This document shows, piece after piece, positions 11,497 through 23,466 of a stretch of 64,000 nt of DNA; the stretch's first letter is position 1; the number at the start of each line of letters is the position of its first letter. The notes below the pieces were generated by a model. The model saw nothing but the letters and a program-made list of their open reading frames with translations. It made no database searches and was not told the DNA's origin. The stretch is from Gnetum montanum (lineage: Eukaryota > Streptophyta > Gnetopsida > Gnetales > Gnetaceae): positions 67,085-131,084 of the forward strand of contig MNCI01028261.1 in the NCBI GenBank assembly GCA_015680685.1. Direction: 5' to 3'. A program made the position numbers and the translations under genes.

Positions 11497-12304
11497 ATTA
11501 TTTATTAGTATGATTGAAGATCATACAATGGTAAATATAATATCATGTATCTTATACAAAATTGATTCTCAATGTCAGCTATGTTGTGATTTTATTATTT
11601 AGTATAAATAAAAAACATTATTAAACATAACATAATTATCAATTGAGCTTTATAATATTAGAATGTGATTAGTTAGAGAATAATCAAAAAATAAAAATAT
11701 TCAAAAATTCCAAACTTAATAGTACATTTCAAATATAATGAAAACCTTCCTAGTTGGTATTATATGCAGGAGAAAAGACTTACATCTAGTCAATTACATA
11801 TTATAATCTTTCTATTCTTGTAATTTTTGTCATTGTAAAGGGTATTTGTTTAATGCTTTTCATTTGCTACTCAAGAAAAATAATTCTAAAAAAAAATAAA
11901 GAATCTATTAAAGTTGAAGATAGAAAAAAAACAATATGAAATTGAAGATATAAAAAATGAAGTTAATGCTAATGATAAGAGTGATCAAATGACAATAAAA
12001 AATCCATAGAAGACAAAAGATCCTATCCATATTTTTACTGGTACTATAGAAAGTATTAAGTAGCTTGGATAGATAACTTGTAAGGAAAATTTTTTCTTGT
12101 TTGAAAACAATACTATTAAGCCAAAGATTAAAACTAGTGTTCACAAGAAGGTTATAGTTGATGTAAAATACCCTCAACATATAAGTTAAAGAACTTTCAC
12201 AATGGCTACCACATTTTTGCTTTGATATAAATCTTGGGGTGTACTAATATTACAATTATTTTGGGGTTCCAACACCCCCTTGCCTATAATTATTTGAGGG
12301 TTCC
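11497..12304. other. Old flank with weak ORF trace and SINE tail
   Basis: AT-rich. On the plus strand, 11935-12190 reads as a broken frame with lysine/isoleucine-rich text (e.g. FTGTIESIK*LG, FLFENNTIKPKIKTSV). I do not recognise it. A SINE 3' tail lies at ~12215-12255. The last five bases (12300-12304, gttcc) are the left target duplication of element 2. Confidence 0.45.
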
Positions 12305-12761
12305 TATAAGAAAACATGCCTTATTGGTGGATCCAAGGCTATTTCTCTCTTGAACAGGAGCCAAAGAAATATGGAGGCTTTCATGTGCTTCATGCTATCA
12401 CAACCATCATTGAAGAACTACATTCATCCTAATTCCTTTGTGTACTTTATCACAAGGATATGTAGGCTTGCAAAGGATCCTTGGCTTTGATGCTCGTACC
12501 ACCACCCTTCACTTCAAGAGCAAGGCTTAGGGCTAGCTATCTTAGGGTTGAAACATTTCTTAGCTCTTATAGAAGAATGGTATCTCTTGTGGTTTTATGT
12601 GCTTGTTGTGATCATGCTTGTGTGTGTTACGTTGGTTATGTTACTTATATGATTTCAAGTGATGTACTTGATATGCTCCTAACCCATGCATTAATGGATG
12701 ATGTAGACTTATGTTGTGCATGTAGGTGTTGTAACTATTAAGGTATAATTCATATTAGGTC

Positions 12762-13823
12762 TATTGATGCATAAATTTTGAATGCACCAACACCAGGAAA
12801 GGAAACTCATTTTAGGAAACTATTGCCTAGGGCACCTCCTGTATGGGTATGAAAACCCAAGAATAGTCTCAATTGGAGAGGGCTATGTGGCTTTTTGAAA
12901 ATAGTAAACCAAACCAAAGAAATCAAAATTTAAATTGAATGAATCTAAATTTAAATTGAATAACTATCTCAAAGTTGAGAATACAATAAGTAACTAAAAT
13001 AAATGACTTTTCCCTGGTCTCACTGACACTGCCAGTCCATGACTGTTGATGGTATCCACTGCTAGGTAGGAAGACTGTGATTGCCATGAGAGAGGGAGAG
13101 AGAGAAAGAGAGAATACCCATCATAGTCTGCACAAGGCAGCAACTATGGTTCTCAAAGCCTATTTCTGTCTACCAGCTTTTGTGCACCACTATAGAGAGG
13201 AAGATCATCCACCCATGTCTACACCCCCAAGACAAGTTGCTGGCCTAAAGAAAACTACATGTCTCACATCCTGCGCATGGGCTGCACTACCTACATTGTT
13301 GCAGATAGAAAGAAGAGAGAGAGAACCCTCCTACTATCATCGAGAAAACTTGCAAGGATCCAATTTTGAGTCATTGGCTCTTGCTTTGGACCCTCCCCAA
13401 AGATCAGCCAGAAGCCTATAAAAAAAGAAAGAAGAAAGGAAGAAACTGCTACCTCTAAAGAGGAAGCCCTCCTCAAGACTAATAGAAAGAGCCCTTTAGG
13501 ATTGATGGCAAGAGCCCTTCCCCTCTCCCAGTTTTATAGTTGCTACAGCCATCCATAATGATGTCCACGTTTCATGTAACAACTAAAAAAACTGCCACCA
13601 CTTCTTGCACAATAATGTTTGCGTTCTCTAATTTAAGTGCCCACTATGTCTGTAACTCTTGAAACGTCTGCCACTAATGTCCATAACCACTATCATCAAT
13701 GACCACCACTTGGTTGTTTAAATGCCCACTACTCACATGATTTTTCCTGTGGTTATTAAGAGAGAGAAATAAAGACGTTGATAATCATGGCCCCATGAGA
13801 GCATGGGAGTGTTAACATCAATA
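12762..13823 (-). repeat. Element 3, 3' LTR
   Basis: In element orientation it starts tattgatgttaacactccc (13823 downward) and ends ...tgcatcaata. It contains a gagaga/aaagag microsatellite near 13088-13115 and Pro/Arg-rich chance ORFs. It matches 18603-19731 block by block, e.g. 'cctagggcacctc' and 'gccccatgagagcatgggag'. Confidence 0.85.
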
Positions 13824-14055
13824 CTTAGCCCTCAAACTTTAATTGCATGCAAGTGCAAGGAGCAAGACCACAAAAATTTTAAAATGATATGCAATTGAAA
13901 ACATCACATAATGTGCAAATTGAAACTTGGAAGCAAACTATACTAATATGAACATGATTAAAATAACCATATAATCAAAAGAGAACTAGATGTGGGTCAT
14001 CCAAACCACACCATCTTATTTAATTAAACTCTAAATATATAATTTTATTTATTTT

Positions 14056-14056
14056 N
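14056..14056. other. Single ambiguous base (n)
   Basis: One unresolved base between the PPT side of element 3 and its 111-bp repeat; an assembly join is possible here. Confidence 0.9.
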
Positions 14057-14231
14057 AGATCGTGGCTAGCCACAACTTTTGGATTTTTCCATGGAACTTT
14101 TTTTTTTTGACATTGAGAAAGAAAATGGATGAAAATGGATTATTTGCCCTTTTTTCTTGGATAATAGGTTCAAAAGGGGAAATGGAGGTTAGGGTGAGGA
14201 TAGCTGTCGAACCCCATCACACTTAAGAACT

Positions 14232-14490
14232 TATTACACTGCCAATGAACATGGTCCTCATTCCTTTTTTTTTCCCTCAAGATACTTTGCCCATGGTTTA
14301 CTTCATTCTTAATGTAGGAATTCCAACATGAGTCTAGCCGATTAGCTACACTGCCAATGAACATGGTCCTCATTCCTTTTTTTTCTCAGGATACTTTGCC
14401 CATGATGTACTTCATTCTTAAGGTAGGAATTCCAACATGAGTCTGGCCAATTAGCTACACTACTAATGAACATGGTCCTTTCAAAACTTT
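14232..14490 (-). repeat. ~111-bp tandem repeat in element 3 3' untranslated region
   Basis: 'tacactgccaatgaacatgg' recurs at about 14235, 14346 and, as a shorter third copy, 14456. Each is followed by T-rich DNA, 'atactttgcccatg' and 'ggaattccaacatgagtct'. It lies downstream of the coding region in element orientation. Confidence 0.8.
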
Positions 14491-15101
14491 GCCCATGGTG
14501 CAGTTCAACGCTTGTGTATGTGCCTTTGATTACAATTTGATGGCATCATAGCAAGCCTCCTGGGTGGCTAAGGGTTCTCAAGTGGAGATGAACACACTTC
14601 ACCCCATTGTTCACAGGGTAACCATGATCATCACACTTGAGGGCTAGGGCTTATGAGAAGGAAAATGGGGTTTTCCAAGGCCACCTAGTGATTATGGCTA
14701 ATCATTCTCCAACATCACCTATCCTACACTCACATGATCATGATGATTACATGATAAGTTAGCACAAATCTCATGCTCCATAATCCAATATAAATAAAGA
14801 AACTAAAACCTTGAAAAAGATCAGGAAGAATCAAAGGTTTATTGAAATATATAGTATAAAGGATATTTTATGTAATAGTAATAAGAAATATTATATAAAT
14901 CATTATACTAACATTATTTTCAAATGGTGATCTAATGACACAACGCCTAGCAACTCAAAAGACCAAAATGATTATTAAAATCATATGTAAAGAAAATTTC
15001 AAAACAATATGTTAAGAAAGAAATGATGGAAATGCAAAGAAAATATGCAAATGCAACTATACAAAAATGAAATGCATGACAAAGAGAAATAAAACATGCA
15101 A

Positions 15102-17969
15102 CTAAGAATCTACTAGGTGTTCATGTGGGGCACCTAAGTAGAAATGTTTTGGATGAAATGCATTAAGATTTCTAGGTAACTTATGTCCTTGCACTTTAGC
15201 AACCTTATACACATTAGGATCAATGATATCTTTAATTTGGAATGGGCATGACCACATCAAAGGGAACCTACCTTAAATATTTTCTTGGTCAAATGTTCTA
15301 TCTTTTTCCGAGACTAGGTCTCCTATCTTAAAGACTTCACCAACGTACTTCCTATCAAAAAATTGTTTAAAAATTTGTTAATGCTTAAGATTATGAAAGT
15401 TAAACCCTAATATTAACTTGATTGTTCATTTTCTATCAAGTTTTTCTTTGATATAAGTTTCATTGATAGGTTTAGGTCCTGGTAGGTCATCGAATATAGC
15501 CTTTCTAGGAGAATGTTCTATGGATGTGTCATTAAAATTTAGCACACCTTCAAATGTTTTAAGAGGTAGGGTCTTATTTATATCTTTGTCTTTCCCTAAA
15601 GGTGGCAGATTGCTAAGATGAAATCCATCATGTTGTTGATAAGGCAAGGTGTCTCCATAGATTTCTTCACCTTCTCTAGAACTTTGATAGGATTGGGTGG
15701 AATCTACATGAGAGACAAGATTTTTTTTTTGTAGTTCCACTCACATAGTCATTTACAATATGTTCACTACACTCAACCTTAATAACCCCAACATAAATAT
15801 TAGTGTTTTGATCTTCCAAAAATTGATTTTGTTGATCCAAGGTTGTAACTAGTTTGTAGAAGGGTTCTCAAGGTATAGTCATGTATTTAGATTTTTCTTT
15901 AATAGGGATTAATAGCTTTGAGAAATTTGACCTAAAGAAGCCCCAAAAATTGCCTCCAAAAGTCCTAGATAGGAGCACACCATAGGTAGGTGACATGTCA
16001 ACTACTAGGATATTTGTGTAACATGTGAACATAGGGTATTATTTAAGTTGCACTTTCACTTCTTTTAATGACCCTACTACAGGTACGTTGGACCCATCGA
16101 GTTGAATCAAATTTTTCATTTATGTATCATTTGTGCTCCTAAATTCTTACATACCTCAAGTGGCATGACACTAACAGTTACTCCAGAGTCCATCAAATAA
16201 TTGTGAATATTATTTCCTAAAATAATTAGAGTTGTCAGGAAAGGAGGTTGTTCTTTCTTACTCATCATGGAATTGTTTACATTTTGTACTGATAATGTGT
16301 TAGGACTTCTAGTGAAGTGAACTTGCCTTTCGGGGGTTGGGGATTTTCCTTTATTGGTTTTTGATCTATGAACTATCTCTTGAACCACCTCTTTCATTTT
16401 GTTAAATTGTAAAAGGTCATACATTAAGATGTTAGATTTAATTTTCTTCAAATCTTCAACTAGATCGTAAGTCCTGTGTTCATCTTTAGCTTCTTGTTGA
16501 GATGGAGTTTTTCTAAGTATAGAAGGTGGGTTTGATCATTGTGGAGTGTTTGTTTCAGATCACACAATTTAAGTATTTATGTTACTTTGACTAGGAGCTC
16601 TTCTGTTCAGAGGAGTGTAAGGATCATTCCTAGTTTGTTGTTGTGTGTTGTTCATGATGTCACTAAGTCTACGGTAGCGAGCATTATGTAGGTTGGGGTT
16701 GTTTACCATAACTTGATCCAATGAGGAAACCTCTTCATTTTCTATTTCATGAGGTACATTAAGGACCATAATAGGAGGTTTTCCATTTTGTTGACCTTAG
16801 GTGTTGTCGCCATATAATGCTAAAAATTGGGGACAAGTCTTCTCAGAATGTTGCCTAGTGTTATGGAGGTGACAATAATCATTATTGACTGATGAACTAG
16901 GCTTTTTTGGTTGTATAGGAGCCTTGTTGTTATTTCTCTTTAATTAAACTACTTTGTTTGAAAGTTTTTGAAGTGAAGTTAATATCTAGGCCATTTGATC
17001 TTGGGATTGAGTCATGGGTTCAATAGGATTAGGTACCTTGTTTGGGTTTATGATGGATTGAATTAAGGCCTCTGATTGATCCTTGTTTAAACCAATGTTA
17101 GATGGTAGGAATGGAAAAGATGTGGGACCTTGAAAATAGCTATTTGTAGGTTAAGTCATTTGAAGTGGAACAAAAGTTTGGAACATAGTGTTGGTCATTG
17201 GAAAAGTTGGTAGAGGTAGAGGACTATGTTGCATAAGATTTCTAATGCTCATCATTCTAAACTAGGTTTGAATGCTATTCATAAGGGTAATTTGCTCTAG
17301 CTCCATAGCTTTAGCCATTACTCTTTGTATTTCTGTTATGTTAGGGTATAATTTGATGGCATAGGCAAAGAATGGGTCGATGGTAGAGAGGTAAAAATTG
17401 AGGATACCATCGAGTTGTGGATGCATCTCACTTTGTACATAGGCAAGCTAGTGAAGAAATATTAGATTGTAATCCCTAACATTTTCCCCAGGTAGCTTTC
17501 TTAAGTTGGTAAAGTTGCTAGATGCTATGGCAAGGTTTGTGAATTTGTCAAATTGAATTAAAAACTTATTTTTGAACTCTTTCCATGAGTTAATGGAAGC
17601 ATTGAAAAGCATTAAGAACCATTGGATTGCTTTGGTTCTAAATGTTGTCCCAAACACTCTACATGCCACATCATTCTGGACAATGTTGTGGATTCCAAGT
17701 AAGGTTTTGAAATATTGTACATGTTGGCAGGCACCACAAGTAGGGTTTGTGGGATCGTAGAACAAATTTATGCTCTAGAGTGACTTTGGGATATCATGGT
17801 AGTTAGTAAAGTTAAAGGGGTTACTGGCCAAGGGAGCTAGGGCTTGATTGGCTGCCATCCTAGTCTGGGTTCTCTTAGGAATAAAACTTGGAAAATGTGA
17901 AGCTTGTTGTTTCCTTAATGTGAATAGACAAGTGACTGGTTGGTTAGAAGTAGAGGAGAGTTCATGCAT
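15102..17969 (-). pseudogene. gag: gag-protease-integrase-tail polyprotein of element 3
   Basis: One reading frame of 956 codons (minus strand), interrupted by scattered stops but with no net frame shift. It begins MHELSSTSNQPVTC. Residues ~70-175 are a retrotrans_gag domain (AIQWFLMLFNASINSWKEFK, then KLPGENVRDY). A short C/H knuckle follows (DYCHLHNTRQHSEKTCPQF, ~16815-16875). The aspartic protease motif is YLMDSGVTVSVMP (~16160-16200). The frame then runs to an integrase C-terminal region (KIGDLV...DRTFDQ, FPLMWSCPFQIKDII, GHKLPRNLNAFHPKHF) and stops at 15102. RT, RNase H and the DDE core are missing between protease and tail. It would make virus-like particles at most and depend on a partner for reverse transcription. 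Family: Ty3/gypsy. Confidence 0.8.
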
Positions 17970-18576
17970 AAAACAAAACTATAAAATATAATTGTTAGAA
18001 TGAAACTATAAAATTGCATAAAAAGAAAAGAAAATATTGAAATAATATTTTTTTCATAAAGAAAAACACTAAAATATGCTATGTTTTTTTTTTAAGAAAA
18101 GATATATATATGTATTTTGAAAAAAAAAATGTATAAAATTGCAATACCTATAAAATTAAAAGGCAAACAGTAAAATGAAAAATTTAAGAAAAAATAAATT
18201 TAAAATTGCATAATTAAATAAAACCACCTTACCTAACCTAGGACTAAGGTTAGGATTACCAAAACACAACTTCGAAAATGGGATTGGGAAACAAGGATTT
18301 AAAAAAAACAACAATAAAAAATTAAAGAAAAATAGGTGATGAGACCTAAAAGTTTTCAAGAAACAAACTTTTGAGAATAGGAAATAAAGGGCTCAAAAAT
18401 TCTTTGAAAAGATTTTTCAAGGCAATGGCTAAAAATAAGTTTGAAACAAAGAAAATGAAATTTTAGGAAATAAAATAGAAGAGAGGCTGGAAAAGGATAG
18501 AAAATAGATATTTTAGAAAATGGGATAGTAATGGGTAGAAAAATTGTAAGAAAAGCTAATAAAAAAAGTGAGAGAG

Positions 18577-18597
18577 AGACCCTCCTTCTAGCACCAA
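18577..18597 (-). promoter_or_regulatory. Element 3 primer-binding site
   Basis: On the minus strand, five bases after the LTR end: ttggtgctagaaggaggg. It resembles the site of element 7 (ttggcgccagaaggag), so both probably used the same tRNA, which I cannot name with confidence. Confidence 0.6.
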
Positions 18598-18602
18598 AAA
18601 GG

Positions 18603-19731
18603 TGTTGATGCATAAATTTTGGATGCACCAACACTGAGAAAGAAAATTCGTTATAGGAGACTATTGTCTAGGGCACCTCTCGTATGTATAAGGAAACCTA
18701 GGAATAGTCTCAGTTGGAGAGGGCTACATGGATTTTTGAAAATAGTAAACCAAACCAAAGAAAATCAAAATTTAAATTCAATAACTATCTCAAAGTTGAG
18801 AATACAATAAGTAACTAAAAGAAATGAATTTTCNGAAAATCAAAATTTAAATTCAATAACTATCTCAAAGTTGATAATACAATAAGTAACTAAAAGAAAT
18901 GAATTTTCCTTGGTCCCATTGACGTTGCTAGTCCATGACTACCGATGGTATCCACTACTGGGCAAGAAGCCCGTGATCATCATGAGAGAGGAAGAGAGAG
19001 AGAAAAAGAGAGAAAGAGAGACTACCCACCATAGTTTGCATAGGGTAGCAACTATGGTCCTCAAAGCCTACCACCATCTACCACCTTTTGTGCACCACCA
19101 TAGAGAGGAAGATCATCCACCCAAGTATACACCACTTAGACAAGCTACCAGCCTAAAGAAAATTGCAAGTCTCACATCTTGTGCATGGGCTACATTGCTT
19201 GCATTGTTGCAAACAAAAAGAAGAGAGAGAGAACCCTCCTACCATTTCTAAAAAGATCCACAATGATCTAATTTTGAGTTACTAGCTCCTACATTGGACC
19301 CTCCTCGAAGATCAGCTGGAAGCCTCTAAAAAATGAAAGAAGAAAGGAGGAAATTGTTGCCTCTAAAGAGGAAGCCCTCCTCAAGACTGATAGAAAGAGC
19401 CCTTTAGGATTTATGGGAAAATCCCTTCCCCCCTCTTGGTTTTATAATTGCTGCAGCCATTAATGATGATGCCCACACTTCATGTAACGGGTACAAAAAC
19501 AACCACCACTTCTTGCATAATAACATCCACGTTCTCCAATTTAAGTGCCCACTATGTCCATGACTCTTGAAATGTCTACCACTAATGTCCACAACCACTT
19601 ACATCAATGACCACCACCTAGCAGTTTAAATGCCCACTACTTGCATGATTTTTATTGTGGTTATTAAGAGAGATAAATAGAGATGTTGATAATCATGGCC
19701 CCATGAGAGCATGGGAGTGTTGACATTAACA
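18603..19731 (-). repeat. Element 3, 5' LTR
   Basis: Full-length partner of 12762-13823; ends tgtt...aaca. It is longer by ~74 bp because of the duplication around the n at 18834, and carries a gagaga microsatellite near 18983-19020. Confidence 0.85.
18760..18908. repeat. 74-bp direct duplication across an n
   Basis: 18760-18833 and 18835-18908 are identical except for one base (gagaat/gataat), separated by the single n at 18834. The other LTR of element 3 has only one copy. The likeliest explanation is an unmerged assembly overlap. Confidence 0.85.
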
Positions 19732-19810
19732 AGGTCCACTCTAGATTTCCTGGCTAATTCTGAGATCCAAGGATGGTGCCAAACAATACTTTGCTATAGT
19801 ACTATTACAC

Positions 19811-19830
19811 TTGGTATTAGAGTTGTGGTT
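19811..19830 (+). promoter_or_regulatory. Element 2 primer-binding site
   Basis: ttggtattagagttgtggtt starts one base after the LTR end; initiator-Met type (TGGTATCAGAG...). Confidence 0.75.
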
Positions 19831-20437
19831 TATGGTTAGTAGTTGATGATGATTCTAGGTACATGGTTCATGCTCATCATTCATTATTCATGAGTAATAT
19901 AATACCATGACTATGACATCCCATCCCTGAATGTCATGGAAAATGTCAAATATACATTATGCATAAGAAGACAATATACCAAACATCAAATATATGTAAC
20001 ATTCAACATTATGCATAAAGAAAATAACAAGGAAAATGCAAAAAGAGAAAGAAAAGAATGTTTTATTAATATGGAATAGTGTATTTGGATCATGCTTTGA
20101 GAGTGTTTTCTTGGGATTTTCATCCTTTAGCATCTATCCCTTAGAGGCAATCCAACACTACTACCATAGTTAGGCCTATCACTAGCTAGAAGGGATGGCT
20201 AGTCCTCTTTCTATCCCACTTCACCTAACTCTTGTGACTTGTCTCTATCGGCTCCACCACTCCATGTTGGCATGACCTCTAAGCCCAAGTATGAATACCT
20301 TAGGTCAAACCACCAAAGATCATCTTGAGAGACACATCCATTATTATAAGATGCCCTTTTGGATCTTAATTACAACTACCTTTTAGGTCTTGTTATGATA
20401 ATGATAACATTTGTTATGAAGACGCACCATCTTCATT

Positions 20438-22070
20438 ATGCAACAGCATCATTTGAGAATGGGGACATTACAATGGCATATAAAAAGAAGGACAAAGGGA
20501 GCCAAAATCTTAACAACACTAACCCTAGTCCCAATCCTCCTAATGAACTAGTGGAAGATTATAGTTAAGGTAGTCATGTGCACAAGAAAGTGCACGATGA
20601 TGCATGTGTATATGAGCATGTACATGAAAATGAGGATGTTGAGATGGTTGTTAAAGTGAATATTGGTGAATTTCCTAAAAGATACAAGAACTATGAAGCC
20701 ATTTATGACAAGTAGAAATCATCATCATGTGTAGTCTACACATATATGAAAAAGCTCGTATGATCCAAGAGTGAGTGGATTTGATGGAAGTTCATTTTCT
20801 TCTAGAATTGGGCTCTAGCATAAAAAAAAATCTTATCATAACTCAAAACTTTATGCTAAGAAACCAAGTGAAGTGACTTGGGAATTTTTTTGATGATCTC
20901 TAGGTTGCCAATGAAGAGCTCTAGGATGAAAATTAAGAGCTATGATCATAGTTAGAAACTTAGCAAGCTTTATATGAAAGCCAACAAAATAAGATTGAGG
21001 TCTTAGAAAAGAAATTTGATGATGAGATTAAGATTCTAAAAGATTAGCTGATAGTGTAAGCAAGGGTACTAGCATTAGGATCGAGTTGATCATTTTCAAA
21101 GTCCTAAGTTAAGAAACCAAAAATCTATATGGGTAACAAGGATGATAATATGATAGATACTTTTCTATTTGAAGCAAAAAATGTTTTGGAGATGTATGAA
21201 TGTATCATCAAAAGATAAGGTCATGTGTTGCACAATTCTTGGGTGGAATAGCAAAAACTTGATGGCTTGACATGGCTCAAGTTGAAAATACTAGGATAGG
21301 AGACTAATTAGAACATAAGACTAGTTTAAAGAGGCTTTGATAAAGAACTCTCATCCAAGAAATTCCATTGATAAAGCCTAGGTGAGGCTAAAGTAGATTT
21401 AGCACATACGAGATCATTAGAGTTATATTTAGAAATACCAAAACATCATCATACAGATTCCAAAAATCAATGAGAATATCAAGCATAGATTATTTCTTAA
21501 TGGCCTCAAATCCCAAGTCTAATGTGAGATCAAAAATCATAAAATCATGGGATTCATGGAGACCATCCAAGTTGCTACCACTTTGTTTGATTACAAGGTG
21601 GAAAAGAAGGATAAGAATGTAGTGGAAAAGCTACTTAAGAGCAAGAAAGAATAATAAATCTTGGAGAGGTCATGATCAAGTAATTTTGGGTAGATTTAGA
21701 GGCACTTATGTTAACTACTCCCAAGTAAATAAAACTCATCTTGGGGGTATGAAAAATATTAGGCTTCCCAAGAACAATAGGAGTCATGAAATAACTAATC
21801 ACATTTTGGAGGGTTCTTTCAATATCCTATGAGGAATTCAAGCTTGAAATGCTACATCAATGGTGGAGGGCATTATGTTTGAGAATTCTTTCAAAACTTT
21901 CAAATGAGAAATGTTTATAATAGACCAAATAAGAATTATAGGTTGAATGTAGTTGAGCATCAGCCTCATGATCCATTGATGATCTTCAATGGGAATGAAC
22001 AAGAGTAGGATATGGAAGTGTTGAACTCTTTTCAATGGATCCATAAAGGCTTGGTCACCTTAGCATAAGG
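20438..22070 (+). pseudogene. gag: Decayed gag of element 2
   Basis: The N-terminal part reads MAYKKKDKGSQNLNN..., from 20494, with stops and a run of acidic/His residues (VHKKVHDDACVYEHVHENED). A retrotrans_gag-like core lies at ~21110-21640: KPKIYMGNKDDNMIDTFLFE, then after frame shifts IIIQIPKINENIKHRLFLNG and MGFMETIQVATTLFDYKVEK. A single zinc-knuckle trace follows at ~21845-21880 (KCYINGGGHYV*E). Nothing resembling protease or RT follows before the 33-bp repeat at 22230. The gag belongs to the same plus orientation as the LTRs and primer site. Gag structure supports Ty3/gypsy or a related LTR order. Numerous stops and frame shifts make it inactive and it is the most decayed gag in the window. 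Confidence 0.65.
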
Positions 22071-22269
22071 TGGTGGATCTTATAATCAATTAGGGTAATG
22101 AATGCTAAGAGGAACAAAGATTGGTAGGCATGGTGCATCCACATCCTTTATGAATTGATTCTATGTAGAGAGAGAAAAGTATATAAAAAAAGAAGAATAG
22201 GTCTGTGTGCATGAGGAAGTTCTAGACTACATGTTCTTAATAAAAATCCTAACCAAGTAGTATATGTTC

Positions 22270-22475
22270 TTGACTATGTCATCAATTAGGTTACCGAGGA
22301 TTCCAACTGCATCTTTAAGTAGGAAGCACAGGGTTCTGATTGTGTCTTCAACTATGAAGCATAGAATTTTTGTGATGTCTTCAAGTAGGAAGCATAGTGA
22401 TGAGAACACATCTTTGAGTAGGAAGTGCTAAATTTGAGAAGGCATCTTTGAGTGAAAAGTGCTAGATTGGACTAT
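22270..22475 (+). repeat. 33-bp minisatellite (11-residue repeats), left part
   Basis: Units of 33-34 bp built on 'tctttgagtaggaagca'. In the plus frame they read as 11-residue repeats (SLSRKHRVLIV / SSTMKHRIFVM / SSSRKHSDENT). The series resumes at 31333 after element 4 with two or three more units, so about eight units existed. It follows gag in element 2 and may be the C-terminal end of its protein or untranslated. Confidence 0.75.
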
Positions 22476-23341
22476 TGATGAGTCATCATCTGTTAAGCCG
22501 TGATATCAAATACCCAATGTTGGAGCCTCAATATCAAATACCCGATGTCATAGCCAGGAAGCGATGTTGGATATCTAATGTCGTCTCCTCTCTACATGCC
22601 TATAAATACAACACTTGGATGCATGAAGAAGACAACAATAGAGTCTTAGTTTTTGTTAGTCTTTCTTAGAGTCTTGTTATTTCCAGTGGATGCTTACAGT
22701 GTGATGTTTGTAATCGTATGATACCTTTGTTCAAGTATGACATACTTGGATATGTTACATGACTAGAAATAAAGATCGAGATTACTTTCATCATTGCAGC
22801 ATCCACTTAGATTATTGTTTCTTTTAATTGTTAATTATTTACTATTTTCCTTAGTTAACATTTCCATTTATTGCTATTTATTGTTCCTATCATTAAATAG
22901 AATGTGTATGCCTTAATCACGAGCATTTAAGTGTAAGTACTTGGTAATCCAATAGTTTACTATTTGGCACATCTAGTGACATACATTTGGCAATCCCAGA
23001 AGTAGTTACACAAAGTCCAAGATGTATATGGACGATTAAAAGTAGATACTCATTAGATGTAGGCTAGTTTAGATCTTGTTTTCCATTGTTCATTAGCTTA
23101 ATTAATTTACCTCTTTATTGTCATTAGAAGCAAGGTAAAACTAGACAACATCACATGCCTCACTTTGGACTAAACCATACATGACAAAGCTACCACTAGT
23201 CCAAGAGGTAAGACAATGAATTTTGATCAAAGAATAATGATCTAGATACCACAACTAATCCCATCCATAGAATTCGACCAGATTGTGCATGAATGCTTAT
23301 GATTCATATGGTTGGACATAGGGGTACCTCACTGCTCATCA
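22476..23341 (+). repeat. Element 4, 5' LTR
   Basis: tgatgagtcatcatc ... gctcatca. U3 carries the repeated motif aaatacccaatgttgg (22508-22523) and aaatacccgatgt (22536-22548), then TATAAATA at 22601-22608. The last ~60 bp resemble the LTR ends of elements 5 and 6. Confidence 0.9.
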
Positions 23342-23362
23342 TTAGCATCGTTGCTAGGGATG
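23342..23362 (+). promoter_or_regulatory. Element 4 primer-binding site
   Basis: ttagcatcgttgctagggat follows the LTR directly; a decayed form of the plant Asp-tRNA site TGGCGCCGTTGCCGGGGA, typical of Athila-type elements. Confidence 0.7.
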
Positions 23363-23466
23363 GTGCTAGTTATCTAGATCAGTTATATTATACAAGATTG
23401 TTGTAAAGGTATTACTGATGTATCTTTCACAAAATATTAACTCACATACATCATAAACCAACAACA

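Larger units (their letters stand above)
12762..19731 (-). mobile_element. Element 3: gag-pro LTR element lacking RT
   Basis: Minus-strand element between two copies of aggtc (12757-12761 and 19732-19736). LTRs are 12762-13823 (3' LTR) and 18603-19731 (5' LTR), ~1.06-1.13 kb. The 4.8-kb interior has one long decayed frame coding for gag, protease and an integrase C-terminal tail. RT, RNase H and the integrase core are absent. It inserted into the 5' LTR of element 2. Confidence 0.85.
12305..19809 (+). repeat. Element 2, 5' LTR (interrupted by element 3)
   Basis: The LTR sequence occupies 12305-12761 and resumes at 19732 (duplicated aggtc) up to 19809. Matching blocks with the 3' LTR: 'catgctatcacaaccatca', 'agagcaaggcttagggcta', 'cctaacccatgcaytaatgg' and 'gatccaagg.tggtgcyaaacaatrcttt'. 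The start has decayed from TG to TA. Confidence 0.85.

Noticed and set aside
13077-13421. 114-codon frame repeated in similar form at 18910-19251
   Set aside because: Both lie at equivalent positions in the two LTRs of element 3, on the strand opposite to its genes; open by chance in LTR sequence with a GA microsatellite.
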